The notes under the pieces: model-generated
Database searches by the model: none
What the model saw: the letters and a program-made list of their open reading frames with translations, nothing else
What the model was told of the DNA's origin: nothing
From: Molossus alvarezi
Lineage: Eukaryota > Chordata > Mammalia > Chiroptera > Molossidae
Direction: 5' to 3'
Assembly (NCBI GenBank): GCA_037176705.1
Contig: CM073888.1
Span: 43,964,810 to 44,028,809 of the forward strand
DNA length: 64,000 nt
Shown: positions 1-10,619 of the stretch, in pieces
How positions within the stretch are numbered: position 1 is the stretch's first letter
Layout: the number at the start of each line of letters is the position of its first letter
Position numbers and translations under genes: made by a program

Positions 1-984
1 AATAATTTTAAAAAATTTTGCCACTTGAATTAACTTCTATCTCTAAATTATTTTTGGTCAAAGATGACTGAATGGACATCTTTGGAGTGACAAGGCATTT
101 CCAGTTCAGAAACTCTTAGCGATAAGAAATAAAATACATGAATAAAATTTGTGCAATCTTGGAAGATGACCTCAAACCTAACATATTAGCTTAAAATAAA
201 ATAATAAACATTATGTTGCAGTAATTCTCTCCTTTCCTATCTCCCATAGTCTTTCTGAATACCTGTCACCTTCTTCCAACATATATTTGAAGTGACTGAG
301 ACATCATTGAATAAATATTCTGAAGGATGTCAGCCAGCTATAGATCCTTGAAAGGATACAAAGCTATTTGACTTGTGCTGGAAAAAATCTATCCCACTGG
401 TAGAGAAGTAGGAACTAATTCTGAAATCAGAAGTTGTGGTTACCACTAGATCCTTGCCTCCTATGGCATCTACCTCTCAGTTGGCTAACAAACAATATTG
501 TCTTGCTTTACCTCAAAACTATCTATGCAGTTTCCCCAGGAAAGTACTCAAAATGAGCAAGCAAATTAGAAGTAAGGTTAAGAAAGACATAATGGGAAAG
601 AACTTCTAGGATAAAATACTGTTTTCCCATGTTCATAAGATTTTAGATGCAAGTGTTCACACAGACATCTGAATAAAGAACTGTATGTACAGCAAGAACC
701 TTGCAGTAGTTCTCTGAAAAGTCACCAGAAAAATCAGGATAGATCTTTTGTATTTTGCAATGCACCATGAAAAAGACTGATTAAGGATTTTCCAAGGCAA
801 AATATCTGTGTTAAAAGCCAAGAGGACTTAATGCACTGAGATGTTATGCCAGGATTAGTCTGCTAAAACAGGTTGCAATGAAAAAAAAGTTATTATTAAA
901 AACAGGAAATAAAAAGATAAAATTTAAAAAACATTTAAAAAGGATTCAATTGGTATAAAAGTTTATGGCAAATTTTTATTTAAA
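1..984. other. Unassigned AT-rich non-coding DNA
   Basis: No open frame of interest, no tandem array and no repeat that I can name. Base composition is AT-rich like the rest of the non-repeat DNA in the window. It may hide old, heavily mutated repeats. Confidence 0.5.
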
Positions 985-1420
985 TTTTTAATGGAAGATT
1001 TTAAACATATATAAAACAGAAGAGTCTAATGAATCCCCAAATACCTATCACCCAGACTCATTGCTGATCAATTCACAGGCAATCTTGTTTCATTTATATC
1101 TCCACCCCCTTTCTTTCCCATATTATTTCCAAACCAGATTCTAGGTATTCATCAACATTTCAGTATATGTATTTTAATAATGCTTACTTAAAAGTAAACA
1201 TAAAACCATGTTACACAACAAAGAATAATGTTATATTATAAAAAATCTGGACAATGTTAAAATTTCAAATATTTCATGAATGTTATTAATTTGTTATAGT
1301 TTATTTTAATTAGTATTCAAATAAGGTCCATATTTATGGCTGGTTAATGTATTTCTTACGTTTCTTTTAATCTAGGGGTTTTCCTATGGCAGAACTTTTA
1401 AATGCAAGGTTCTTGGTTTT
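985..1420. repeat. Old L1M-type LINE 3'-end fragment
   Basis: The stretch carries the phrases typical of ancient L1M/HAL1 3' ends: 'cctatcacccagactcattg' near 1045 and 'attcaaataaggtccatat' near 1315. The same phrases recur at 31.7-32.4 kb. It is heavily diverged and non-coding. Orientation was not decided. A VES SINE has landed in its end at 1446. Confidence 0.5.
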
Positions 1421-1445
1421 TCTTTTTTTAAAAAAGAGAGAAGAG

Positions 1446-1710
1446 ACCTGGCTGGTTTGGCTCAGCGGTTAAGAACGTCGGCCCGCGGACCAGAGAGCCC
1501 CAGGTTTGGTTCCCGCTAAGGGCACGTATCTCAGTTGCAGTTTGTCTCTGGCTCCAGTTGGGGTCGTGTGGGTGGCAACCAGTCGAAGTGTCTCTCTCAT
1601 GTCGATGTTTCTCTCTCTCTCTCTTCCTCCCTACCTCCCTCCCACTCTATCTGAAGATAAATGCACAAATGTCCTCAGGTGAGGATAAAAATAAATAAAT
1701 AAATAAAATA
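1446..1710 (+). mobile_element. VES SINE (tRNA-derived), plus strand
   Basis: The head is tRNA-like, with A box (TTTGGCTCAGCGG) and B box (GGTTTGGTTCC). It is followed by a CT-rich body and a GAGGATAAAAATAAATAAA tail, the standard anatomy of the bat VES family. Flanking copies of aaaaagagaraag at about 1431 and 1711 look like a target-site duplication, showing L1-type insertion. Confidence 0.9.
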
Positions 1711-1724
1711 AAAAAGAGAAAAGA

Positions 1725-2395
1725 TAACAAGTATTGGTGAGCATGTGAAAAATTGGAACCTTGTACACTATTGATGGAATGTGAAATGGTACAACTGCTA
1801 CTGAAAACAGTGTGGAGGTTTTTAAAAAAATTAAAAATAAAACTACCATACGATCCAACAATTCCATTTCTGGATATATATGCAGAAAAATTGAAATCAG
1901 AATCTCACAGAGATATTTGGACCTCTATGTTCATTGCAACATTATTTACAATAGTCAAGGTATGAAAACAACCTAATGTCCATCAGCAGATGAATGGATA
2001 AAGAAAATGTGGCGTATAATACAATGACATTTTATTCAGTCATAAAAAAGAAAGAAAGTCTGCTGTAAACAACAACTTGGGTGAACCTGGAGAATGTTAT
2101 GCTAAGTGAAATAAAACAGACACAGAAGGAGAAATAATACATGATACCACTTAAGTGAGATATCTAAAACAGTCACACTCATAGAAGCAAAGCAGAATGG
2201 TGGTTACCAGAGACTTGGGGGCAGAGGAAATGGAGAGTTGCTGTTCATGGTAAGAATTTTCATTTATACAAGATGAGTACATTTTACATATCTGCTGTAC
2301 AACATAGTACTTGTAGCTAAAAATAGAATATTGTACACTTAAAAATTTGTCAGGAGATAGATCACATGTTGTCTTACCATAATTTAAAAATAAAT
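1725..2395 (+). mobile_element. Old LINE-1 3' part (end of ORF2 plus 3' UTR)
   Basis: Plus-strand translation at 1753-1965 gives the end of L1 ORF2, with recognisable stretches such as KIKLPYDPTIPFLDIY and SMFIATLFTIVKV. Downstream comes the 'tggataaagaaaatgtgg' region and an L1MA/B-like 3' UTR ending 'gtacacttaaaaatttgt'. Stops and indels interrupt it. It is a dead, ancestral copy and probably was one unit with the flanking L1M-like DNA before the VES insertion. Confidence 0.8.
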
Positions 2396-2399
2396 AAAT

Positions 2400-2600
2400 A
2401 GCCTGGCCTGTGTGGCTCAGTGGGTTGAGTGTCCTCCCATGGACTGAGAGGTCCCAGTTTGGTTCCCTGTCAGGGCACATGCCCAGGTTTCCAGCTAGAT
2501 TACTAGTAGGGGGCGCGCAGGAGACAGCAGATCCATGTATCTCTCTCACATGGATGTGTCTATCTCTCTCTCTAAAAAATCAATAAAAACATATTTTTTT
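2400..2600 (+). mobile_element. VES SINE, plus strand
   Basis: tRNA-like head GCCTGGCCTGTGTGGCTCAG with a B box (GGTTTGGTTCC-like), a CT-rich body and a tail of aaaaaatcaataaaaaca. The tail is that of the second VES subfamily in this window. It is moderately diverged, so it is an older copy. Confidence 0.88.
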
Positions 2601-2730
2601 TTAAAAAGGAACATTCATTCTTCTTTCTAAATATCTTTAAAATGAATGAATAAATAAATAAAATATGAACTCATTTTAGAAGATGTGGAATATTCAGAAA
2701 AGTGAAAATAAGAGTCACTCACTTTTAAAA

Positions 2731-2956
2731 AAATGTTTTTTTTTTAAAGTATATATTTTTATTTTAGATAGAGGAAGGGAGAGGGAGAGAGAAATAGAAA
2801 CATCAGTGAGAGAGAAACACCCATCGGCTGCCTCCTGCATGCCCTCCACTGGGGATCTAGCCCACAACCTGGGTATATACCCTGAGTGGGAATCAAACCA
2901 GTGACTTCCCAGGGCATGCGACAATATTCAACCAACTGAGCCACACTGGCCAGGCT
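2731..2956 (-). mobile_element. VES SINE, minus strand
   Basis: The reverse complement shows a T-rich (A-tail) start, a GA-rich body and the tRNA-like head ending 'gagccacactggccaggct'. Short similar flanks (actcac-t4 on both sides) suggest a decayed target duplication. The reading frames here are only the SINE body. Confidence 0.88.
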
Positions 2957-2959
2957 CAA

Positions 2960-3571
2960 CTCACATTTTTTAAAGTCTATCTCTGTTTAATAATTAAGGA
3001 GAATTTTGTCAGAGGTGGCATTTACTTGGTTTTGCTTACTTAAGGTCTTGACAGTAAAATACAATGAGGCCAGATATCTATTTAAAATCCATCTACATAT
3101 TGTTTACGTTAACATTTAGGAAACAAAAAAGAGAATTCTTGAGAATGATGTAATACAGGCTTTGGATAAAAGCTATATATTACTTTGAACCTAACACATG
3201 CTACTAAATAAAAAGATATATTGTAGGATTCTGAAATTGTGTGTGATTATGAGAGGATCCCAAGCCCATCTGGCCTACATTCTGCTTATGTGGGTTCTAT
3301 TTATCCTCTTTTGTGTCCCCCACTACCCTCAACTGGGGTGGATCATTTCACTGTGGCAGCGTACTTGCTGTCATCCTCTGCTTGTAACCTGACACAGAGT
3401 CCACTTTGTGAGCAGTGATGACTATTAATACACTGCAAAATTACTGCCATGAAGTAATTAGCTAATAGTTCCTATGGAATAGCTACACTTTCTGTTTAAG
3501 AAGCCCAACGACGTAGCCTCAAGTAGCATGTGTTCTGGCCTGAATGCACCACTTTCTGTTGTCCTCTCCAA
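2960..3571. other. Unassigned non-coding DNA
   Basis: No repeat recognised. A polypyrimidine-rich stretch (3548-3568) ends in AG just before the candidate exon described next. Otherwise AT-rich without notable structure. Confidence 0.4.
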
Positions 3572-3736
3572 GGCAGCGATGAAGAGGATGCTGTGTTTCA
3601 GAGGAAGAACCACTTCCTAGTAGATGCTTCAGTTGGAAATGAACTCCCCGTCCCTGGACAAATATATGGAGCCTTTAAGACTTCTCATACAAAACCACTC
3701 ATCCCCTACTTTCCTCATGGTGCAGAGCCTCAGTGA
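3572..3736 (+). other. Candidate 3'-terminal coding exon (unidentified)
   Basis: An open frame of about 54 codons follows a good splice acceptor (tttctgttgtcctctccaag) and ends in TGA at 3734-3736. An AATAAA lies at 3854-3859. The translated piece starts GSDEEDAVFQRKNHF and ends PYFPHGAEPQ. Composition is less repetitive and less AT-rich than its surroundings, and no known repeat covers it. I do not recognise the protein. A chance open frame of this length is quite possible. Conservation in other bats is the deciding test. Confidence 0.25.
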
Positions 3737-3881
3737 CTGTTTTTGTTTAAATGGGTCATGCTTAATACCATGAAAACTACATTTTAGTATCCACAGACAA
3801 TCAGACTTATTTTGGTACAGTTAGTTCCCATTGTTTTAGAAGTTCTTTGTTGTAATAAAATAGTTGTTAATATATTATATA

Positions 3882-3908
3882 TTTCTATCTATCTATCTAT
3901 CTATCTGT
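3882..3908. repeat. (CTAT)n microsatellite
   Basis: Six perfect to near-perfect CTAT units follow a TA-rich run. It is short, but a plausible length-polymorphic site. Confidence 0.85.
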
Positions 3909-4107
3909 GAAATTTGTATTTTAATTTTTACAACTAGTACTTTAATAAGTACCTTTCCTTTGAAATAATTTGATTGTGGTTTCTTGTTTATATACAAGAA
4001 AAGACAGTAAAGAATTAGGCATGATATCTAGCTTCTGAAGTTATTTTATACAGTAAAACAGATTTAGGGAAATGCTTTTCATGTTTTAACATGAACATGG
4101 CAACTTG

Positions 4108-4240
4108 GGAATCTTGTTGAAATAACAATTCTGTCTTCAGTACCTCTGGGTTGGAGATATCAGATCAGGTCCTGTATTTCTCATACATTCCCAAGTGATA
4201 CTAATAACACTGGTCTTAGGACCACACTTTGAGTAGCAAA
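4108..4240 (+). mobile_element. MER5A-like hAT-Charlie MITE
   Basis: The stretch follows the MER5A pattern: 'aacttgggaatcttgttgaa', then 'cctctgggttggagatatcag', then 'aggaccacactttgag'. It is an ancient placental non-autonomous hAT element. Its end abuts the SPIN-like element that follows. Confidence 0.65.
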
Positions 4241-4246
4241 ACTTTG

Positions 4247-4438
4247 CAGTGGTTCTCAACCTTCCTAATGCCACAACCCTTTAATACAGTTCCTCATGTT
4301 GTGGTGATCCTGAACCATAAAATTATTTTTGTTGCTACTTCATAACTGTAATTTTGCTACTGTTATGTCTTAGGTGACCCCTGCGAAGGGGTTGTTTAAC
4401 CCCCAAAGGGGTCGCGACCCACAGGTTGAGAACCGCTA
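4247..4438. mobile_element. SPIN-like non-autonomous hAT transposon (Space Invader)
   Basis: The 192-bp unit opens with CAGTGGTTCTCAACCTTCC and closes with ACAGGTTGAGAACCGCTA, the inverted terminal repeats of SPIN elements. Inside are the hallmark phrases ttcctcatgttgtggtga and ccaaaggggtcgcgaccc. It has no coding capacity, so it would have depended on a transposase made elsewhere. SPINs are known for patchy spread among tetrapods, including vesper bats, by horizontal transfer. I could not find a clear 8-bp target duplication; the right flank was disturbed by the next insertion. Confidence 0.85.
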
Positions 4439-4445
4439 GAGAAAA

Positions 4446-4547
4446 GCCCTAGCCTGTTTGGCTCAGTGGTTGGAACATTGTCCTGCGGACCAGAGAGTCC
4501 CGGATTCGGTTCCCACTAGGGGCACATACCAAAAAAAAAAAAAAAAA
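4446..4547 (+). mobile_element. Short VES SINE: tRNA-like head plus poly(A) only
   Basis: Only the first ~85 bases of VES are present: GCCCTAGCCTGTTTGGCTCAG, then the B box GGATTCGGTTCCC, then GGGGCACATACC. They are joined directly to 17 A residues. The CT-rich body and usual tail are missing. Similar AG-rich flanks (agagaaaag and agagaaag) suggest a target duplication, so it may have inserted in this short form. Confidence 0.8.
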
Positions 4548-4614
4548 GAGAGAAAGTCCTTTAACTACTATAGTTGACTACAATTTCAGAAAAACCTAAT
4601 CTCCTTTCTTGTTT

Positions 4615-4818
4615 TTTGTTTTTTTTTAATCCTCACCCAAGGACATTTTTGCATGTATCTTCAGATAGAGTGGGAGGGAGAGAAGGAGGAAGAAAGAGAA
4701 ACGTCGATGTGAGAGGGACAAACTGCAACTGAGGTACGTGCCTGTAGCGTGAACTTAACCTGGGACTCTCTGGTCCGTGGGCAGATGCTCTAACCGCTGA
4801 GCAAACTGGCCAAGGCCC
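4615..4818 (-). mobile_element. VES SINE, minus strand
   Basis: The reverse complement carries the tail signature (aatcctcacccaaggac), GA-rich body and tRNA-like head (ctctggtccgtgggcag ... aactggccaaggc). A small internal deletion removes the segment normally between the body and gcaactgagg. It lies 70 bp from the short VES copy and in the opposite orientation. Confidence 0.88.
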
Positions 4819-5082
4819 AAACTCCTTTCTTCATAAGGCTGTTATAAAAGTGTGAGCAATGTCACTGGATTTCAGCAGGATGCTTGACGAATTCTTGAGA
4901 TTGTTTTTGGAATAATGGAGGTGGCATGATGAGCAAGGTGAGGTGAGAGTGGTTGGAAGGATCCCTAATTGGTTGATTGACCAAATGCAAATCATTATTA
5001 CTAATAGATTGATGTATCTCTGAAGGTTTCTAGAATTTTGTTGAAGGCCTCCATTTTTTATTCTAGCCAATACAATAATTAA

Positions 5083-5296
5083 AAAAGTTTTTTTTTTATT
5101 GATTTTTTTTAGAGAAAGGGAGAGGGAGAGAGAGATAGAAATATTGATGAGAGAGGACTTTGATTGGCTGCCTTCTGCAAGCTCCTCATTGGGGATTGGG
5201 ACCACAACATGGGCATGTGCCCTGTCCGGGAATCAAACTGGCGACCTCATGGTGCATGGGTCAACACTGAATCACTGAGCCACCCTGTCCAGGTTC
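5083..5296 (-). mobile_element. VES SINE, minus strand
   Basis: T-rich A-tail complement, GA-rich body, 'gaatcaaactggcgacctc' (B box region) and 'ctgagccaccctgtccagg' head are all visible on the plus strand in reverse order. Several substitutions against the other copies mark it as middle-aged. Confidence 0.88.
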
Positions 5297-5299
5297 CAG

Positions 5300-6330
5300 T
5301 GCAATAATTTTAATAATGACATGAGTAAGAGGTTATGGATGAAATTCTTATCAAATCTGCAGGTAAGATGATCTGGGAAGGAACCCAAGATAATAAATGA
5401 CGATGGATGACGAATGCACTATAAATCATAAAGTATGATTCAAATGAGGTAGTGTTTTTGCATATATTTTAAGATTGAGAAATTTTAACTCTTGTTATGA
5501 CAAAACATACTGGAGGAGAATGAAGCATTGAGTGAAGTGGGTTCTTGCTTTCTTCCTTTGTTGGATCTTCGTTCATTCATTCATTCATCTGTTCATTTGT
5601 GTGAAATAGGACTGTGCCATTATGTCATTCTTGTGAATGCTTTAATAGAAAAAATTTTCACAATTTCAGTCTACTCTGTTTAGTTGAAAGAGAAAACGTA
5701 CCACAAATCTGGTCAATTATCATAGCTTATAAATTTATCTCTTTAAAATGATTAATGCTGAATAGTGTCACAAAATACATAGCTTTTTGTTTTATGGAAA
5801 TTCTGGGTGAATAATTTTGTTGCTTTTTAGCTTCAACCTGTTAAAATTCAACTAAGGTCAATAAATGTAAATACAGAGGCAGTTGCTGAGGAAAGTACCA
5901 GGTGATATTTCCTAAGGAGGGATTTTTGAAGATGAATAATCCAAGGGCAGATCTTTCATCTTATACACAGTAGAAAGGAGGTAGTTGTATGTAGGTAGAT
6001 ATTGGAGTTGTATAAGGAAAAGAATGAATTAGTAGAAAATTCCAAAGTTTATGTAATGTCTTTTGCTATCAGAAAGATGTGTAATGTTCCCATATAATTA
6101 TTCTTTAAAAGATTGAGTTGAAAATTAAATGGGTGTCACCAATATCTAATTTTTTTTCTAAACTAATATCTCTTTTTCTCATTATGCTTATCCTGTGTTG
6201 CAGTCTGATAACTTGTGTTCACTGCTTTAAAAACACAAGCAGAGATCATCCTTTTTAGTTTGATTATCAAATAATCCTTTGAAACTTTTAAGTCAACTCA
6301 ATTTTCTGCTTAAGCAAAGAAGATAACACA
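5300..6330. other. Unassigned AT-rich DNA
   Basis: About 1 kb without a repeat that I can name. A small (TTCA)n run lies near 5574-5600. No open frame above 60 codons is of interest. Confidence 0.45.
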
Positions 6331-6400
6331 TTTTTATTTTATTTATTTTTTAATCCTCACCCAAGGATATTTTCCCATTGAGTTTTAGAAGAGTGGAAGG

Positions 6401-6440
<40 letters not shown>

Positions 6441-6602
6441 TTGATGTGAGAGAGACACATCATTGGTTGCCTCCCGCACAACCCTGACCAGGGTCAGAAA
6501 TTGAACCTGCAACCCAGGTATGTGCCCTTGACTGGAATTGAACCTGAGACCCTTTGGTCAGTGGGCTGATGCTCCAACTGCTGAAGCCAAACTGGCCAGG
6601 GC
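6331..6602 (-). mobile_element. VES SINE, minus strand, with expanded (GA)n
   Basis: All VES parts are present in reverse order: aatcctcacccaaggatat tail, GA-rich body and aaactggccagggct head. The body has expanded into a near-perfect (GA)15 at 6407-6436, a common fate of VES bodies. Confidence 0.9.
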
Positions 6603-6831
6603 TGCATACATTTTAAAAGTCATTGAATGACCCCAAACAGAAAAACTGACACTAAACTGTGTTCCAGGTTTGATTATTTTTTCTGAAAAAAGAAAAACTG
6701 ATTTTATATAATATGTTTTACAGAGCTATGTTAAATAATATCACAAAACTGTCGTGAACATTTTTCAGTGCTGTGTGTGTGCATAAGATACATACACAGA
6801 AGAGTGCATTATCTCATATGTATGTACACTC

Positions 6832-6935
6832 CAGAGCTGCACTGTCCAATAGAATTTTCTGCAGTGATAGAAATGTCCTTTATCTTGTTATCCAATATGG
6901 CAGCCACTAACCACATATTTAGGGATAAATATGAC
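6832..6935. mobile_element. Fragment of a hAT-Charlie-type MITE
   Basis: Contains 'gagctgcactgtccaatag' followed by 'ccaatatggcagccactaaccacat', the recognisable core of an old mammalian MER-type DNA element. A related copy lies at 42485-42640. I am unsure of the exact family name. Confidence 0.5.
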
Positions 6936-6997
6936 AAAAGATGGAGAAGTCATGCACACTGAAAGCCACTAAACATTATGGAGAGAAGTGAAAAGAT

Positions 6998-7680
6998 ATG
7001 ACACCAACTAAGATAAAATATTTGCAAAGCATATATCTGATAAAGGACTTATATTTTAAATATAGAATGAACTCTCAAAACTCAAAAAATATGATTGATA
7101 ATATGATAATAAAATGGGAAGCATACCAAAGAAGATGTTCATATAGCAAACAAGCATGTGGAAAGATAGACATCATCATTATCCAACTGGAAAATGCACA
7201 TTACCACCATAATGAAAAAACCTTACACACTATGAATTAAAAAGACTGACCACACCAAGTTTTTTTTGGGATGTGGAGAAACTGGAACTCTCATGCATAA
7301 AATGAAATGGGGATATGAAATAGTTCAACCACTGTGGAAAGCAGTTTGACAGCTTCTTAACAAGGTAACCATGCACCTACCACATGATCTAGCGATTCTA
7401 CTTCTAGATATTTCCCCAAGAGTAATGAAAGTAAATGCCTATACAATGACTTGTACGTGAATGTTCATAGTATCTTTATTTATAGCAGCTCAAAACTGGA
7501 AACTACCCAAATGTTCATCGACAAGTGACTAGATAAGCAAGTTGAGGTATATTCATACAATAGAATACTATTCAACAATTAAAAAATGAATTCTTGATAT
7601 ACATACCTATATGGATGAATCTCAAAATAATTTGATGAGTGAAAAATCATAGAAAAAAATAATACTGTTAATGTTGGGGT
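6998..7680 (+). mobile_element. Old LINE-1 fragment (ORF2 C-terminal region)
   Basis: Plus-strand sequence follows the last part of L1 ORF2: 'aatatagaatgaactctcaaaactc', 'aatgcacattaccaccat', 'ggatgtggagaaactggaactctc', 'atagcagctcaaaactggaaactac' and 'tagaatactattcaac'. Every frame is interrupted. It is an L1M-age copy. Confidence 0.8.
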
Positions 7681-7814
7681 TTAAAATGCCAATGGGACAG
7701 CAGAGAAAGGGGAAGGGAGACAAAAAAGAGCAGTTGATGCTGCTGATTATTGTGTTCAAACACAATAGGGGAAGATGCTAGGGTTAGGGACCCTATAGGA
7801 TTGCTGTCCCCTTG

Positions 7815-8118
7815 ATTATTTTCCTAAGTTCACTTCAAATGTCATTCTTTGCCATCCCTCTATGATCTTTTTTCTGATTCTAACCATACCTCACTCTGAA
7901 TAATCTTTGTACCCAGAACTCACAGTTTGTTATCAGGGACCTTGTGCTCATTGACACAATGTTAGAAGTTTGTTGTTTTAATGAGCACGTATGTCATCCA
8001 TCTTTACTAGATCGCAAGCTACTTGAGGGCAATATCTGAATCTGTGTCACTTTTCTATGCACAGACCTTAACACATTGTCTCTCCTGTAGGGTACTAATG
8101 AATGTCTGTTAAATTGCA
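7815..8118 (+). repeat. L2 LINE 3' end
   Basis: The order 'cacttcaaatgtcattc', 'gatcgcaagctacttgagggc' and 'ggtactaatgaatgtctgtt' is the L2 3' end ('aagctccttgagggcaggg ... aataaatgtttgttg'). It is ancient and non-coding. Confidence 0.7.
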
Positions 8119-8119
8119 G

Positions 8120-8876
8120 TCTGGGTCAAGTAACTGGGTTTAGTATTCAGCAAATATTACAGTTTGCCAAATGAGTCTCCTTTTCATTGTGCTGTGGAAT
8201 ATTGGGTAGCAGCTAATGTGTCTATGTGTGTGGAGAGATCTGAGGAGCAGGGACAAGGAAGGTTGATGGTTAGCACAAACTCGCATTTTCAACCCTGAGC
8301 ACCATCCCACAATACATCACAAAATTGTTTTCAGGTTAGTGTTGCTAGAGTTAGGAATCTGAAATGTTCTTACTTGGGAACTTTCCAATCTTGATGCTTA
8401 AAAGCCATTGCCATGCAGTTTTAATGTAAATAACATTGTTTTTTCTTTGATTTATGCTTCCATAAACAGTGTTAAATATAGAATTATAAATATGAGTCAG
8501 TTATGTAAGGTTCAAGACTTTCCCTTTCAGTAACATTTATTTCTATGTGTTTGCCTTGCTAGCAGACCACATATTAACCATGTATTAGCCATCGATGATT
8601 GCGGGTGAATGAGTTTCCTACCCCACATTATTACTGACATTAATTAGCTCTAATGAGATATTGGCCAACTCAGCCTCACTACATGTGAAGTTAAAGATGA
8701 GTAAGAAATCATCTAGCTACATATTTGTTTTTATCTTGGAAAATCTGAATTGGGATGTTTCTTTAAAATCAGTTTTTTTATAACATAATTTTGTTACAAA
8801 CTTTACTATGCCTCAAATGAAAATTTCTTCTTTTGTTCCATATTTAAAAGTGACACAATAAAATGCAGCCCATTTT

Positions 8877-8878
<2 letters not shown>
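8120..8878. other. Unassigned, possibly unique DNA
   Basis: No repeat is recognisable. Around 8640-8670 there is 'cattaattagctctaatgag', which holds homeodomain-type TAATTA sites. This is suggestive only. Confidence 0.4.

Positions 8879-8910
<32 letters not shown>
8879..8910. repeat. (AC)n microsatellite
   Basis: Uninterrupted AC dinucleotide run of about 16 units. It is long enough to be polymorphic. Confidence 0.95.
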
Positions 8911-8911
<1 letters not shown>

Positions 8912-10619
8912 TGTGAAAGAATTTGCATTTAGAAACATGGATATTTTGCAAGGCATAACCAAAGATATATGAATACTGTACAAGTAGAAAAATCATTTTA
9001 CCCTATGAAAGGTAGAACATTTTACAAATGAGTTTAAGAGTAATTTTTCTGCTTGTTATACTTCTGAAAAACTTACTATTAAACTTGTGTTCTGAACATT
9101 AATTTTCAATAAAATGAGAACTGATCATGGTACACATTTATAAACTCTTCTTACATATATTGCATAAATAGTAGGCCAAGTAAGATAATAATCAGTCTGA
9201 CTATATTAAGATATTTAAAGAAAAAAATATCTCAATCAGAAGAGGGTGACGCTAGCAATGGGAGCAAGAAAAATTGTAGTAGAAAAAGGCACACATTGGC
9301 AGTGCCTACCCAAGCATTTTCCAGGCAAGAAGTTGCCCTGACTCAAGAGTAAAATCTATCCATGTCCTTTTATCCATTTATTCACTCGATCAAAATAACT
9401 AATTGAACACCTACTCTGTGTCAGTCATTATCTAGTAGCAAGAAATAAAGCAAAAGAAGGTGGATATTCCTAAGGAGGATTTGACTAACTGAAATATGCT
9501 AACCAAAATACAGCTCTAGAATTCTTAAGTTCCCTAAAGTCAGGCACTGATTCATTTTCTTTGTTTGTCCCCCAAGTTCTGTTGATACTTTCTTGTGTAG
9601 ATATAAATATTTCAGATTGAGCCAATTTAGCTGTCCCTAGTCAAGGAGCTGTTCCGGAGCTGGGAGACATTCTGTCTCCTCCCATCATGTGCTGATTTGA
9701 GTCGTTTATTTATCAGAAGACAACCTTGTCTCCTTTATCTCTATGTTCACAGGGTCACCCCATTTTGCCCTCATGGACTGTCTTTCAAGTTCTCAGCATG
9801 TTATGGGAGAAAGTTTGAAGATAAACAAAAGTATAATTTAGACAGAGCACATAATTTTGTGAAAAGAACAAATGAAGAGAAAAACAATTTACAAACTGGT
9901 CTAAGTTTGTTGGAATACTTAACATGAATTAAGGTAGGAAACTATCTGAATTTAGCCTGAGTAATAGTTTTCAGACATTTCAGGACTGGATTTTAGAAGC
10001 ATAGGCACACTAGTACTAGTACTTCCTATACCAATTTTTTTTTTTTTTTTTTTAGTTGAAACGATAAACGTAATTTGAATCAAGAAAATTAAATGATTTT
10101 GCACATTGTGACTGGAGCAGGACTCCTGATTATTGTCTTATATTTTGGAATTTGTAATAAGTTGAAGACTAGAGCCTTCAAGAAATCATTTTGATCTTAT
10201 AAAAGTTAAGTTGAACATGGGACAAGACTCTCTTCTCCCATTTCTGGAGTATCACTTCTGCCTCCTGCCAGCACTGACTTTCTGGGATCTGTTTGACCTC
10301 AGGGAGCCAATGTGTCTCCACTCCCTTCACCAGGAGAACTTGAAAAGTAATAGAGAGAATCTGGCCTTGCTCTCCTTTGTCCAACACACTCAGATGGCCT
10401 GGTCTGACAAAACATTAGCAACGACTATGTAAACAGACGAAAGATAATTTGCTTGCTTGTTATTTATTGAAGGACCAGGAAGATTTCAGAAGTTTTACAA
10501 TGGCAGAGGGACAAATATTGAGACTCTAATTAACATCCTCTTGTAAATACATGAGAAAACTCTTTAAATCTTAAATTTTTGAAGGAGTATGTCATCCAAT
10601 AAAATCTCCCTCCACTACT
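8911..10619. other. Mostly unassigned DNA
   Basis: AT-rich, with a weak old-repeat phrase at 9365-9425 ('attcactcgatcaaaataac ... aacacctactctgtgtcag'), a common motif of ancient mammalian interspersed repeats. A T19 run lies at 10035-10053. Short open frames around 9.7 and 10.2 kb have no recognisable protein. Confidence 0.4.

Noticed and set aside
1446..1520. tRNA-like A and B boxes, many sites
   Set aside because: These belong to the VES SINE. No cloverleaf with intact acceptor stem and anticodon loop is present, so they are not tRNA genes.
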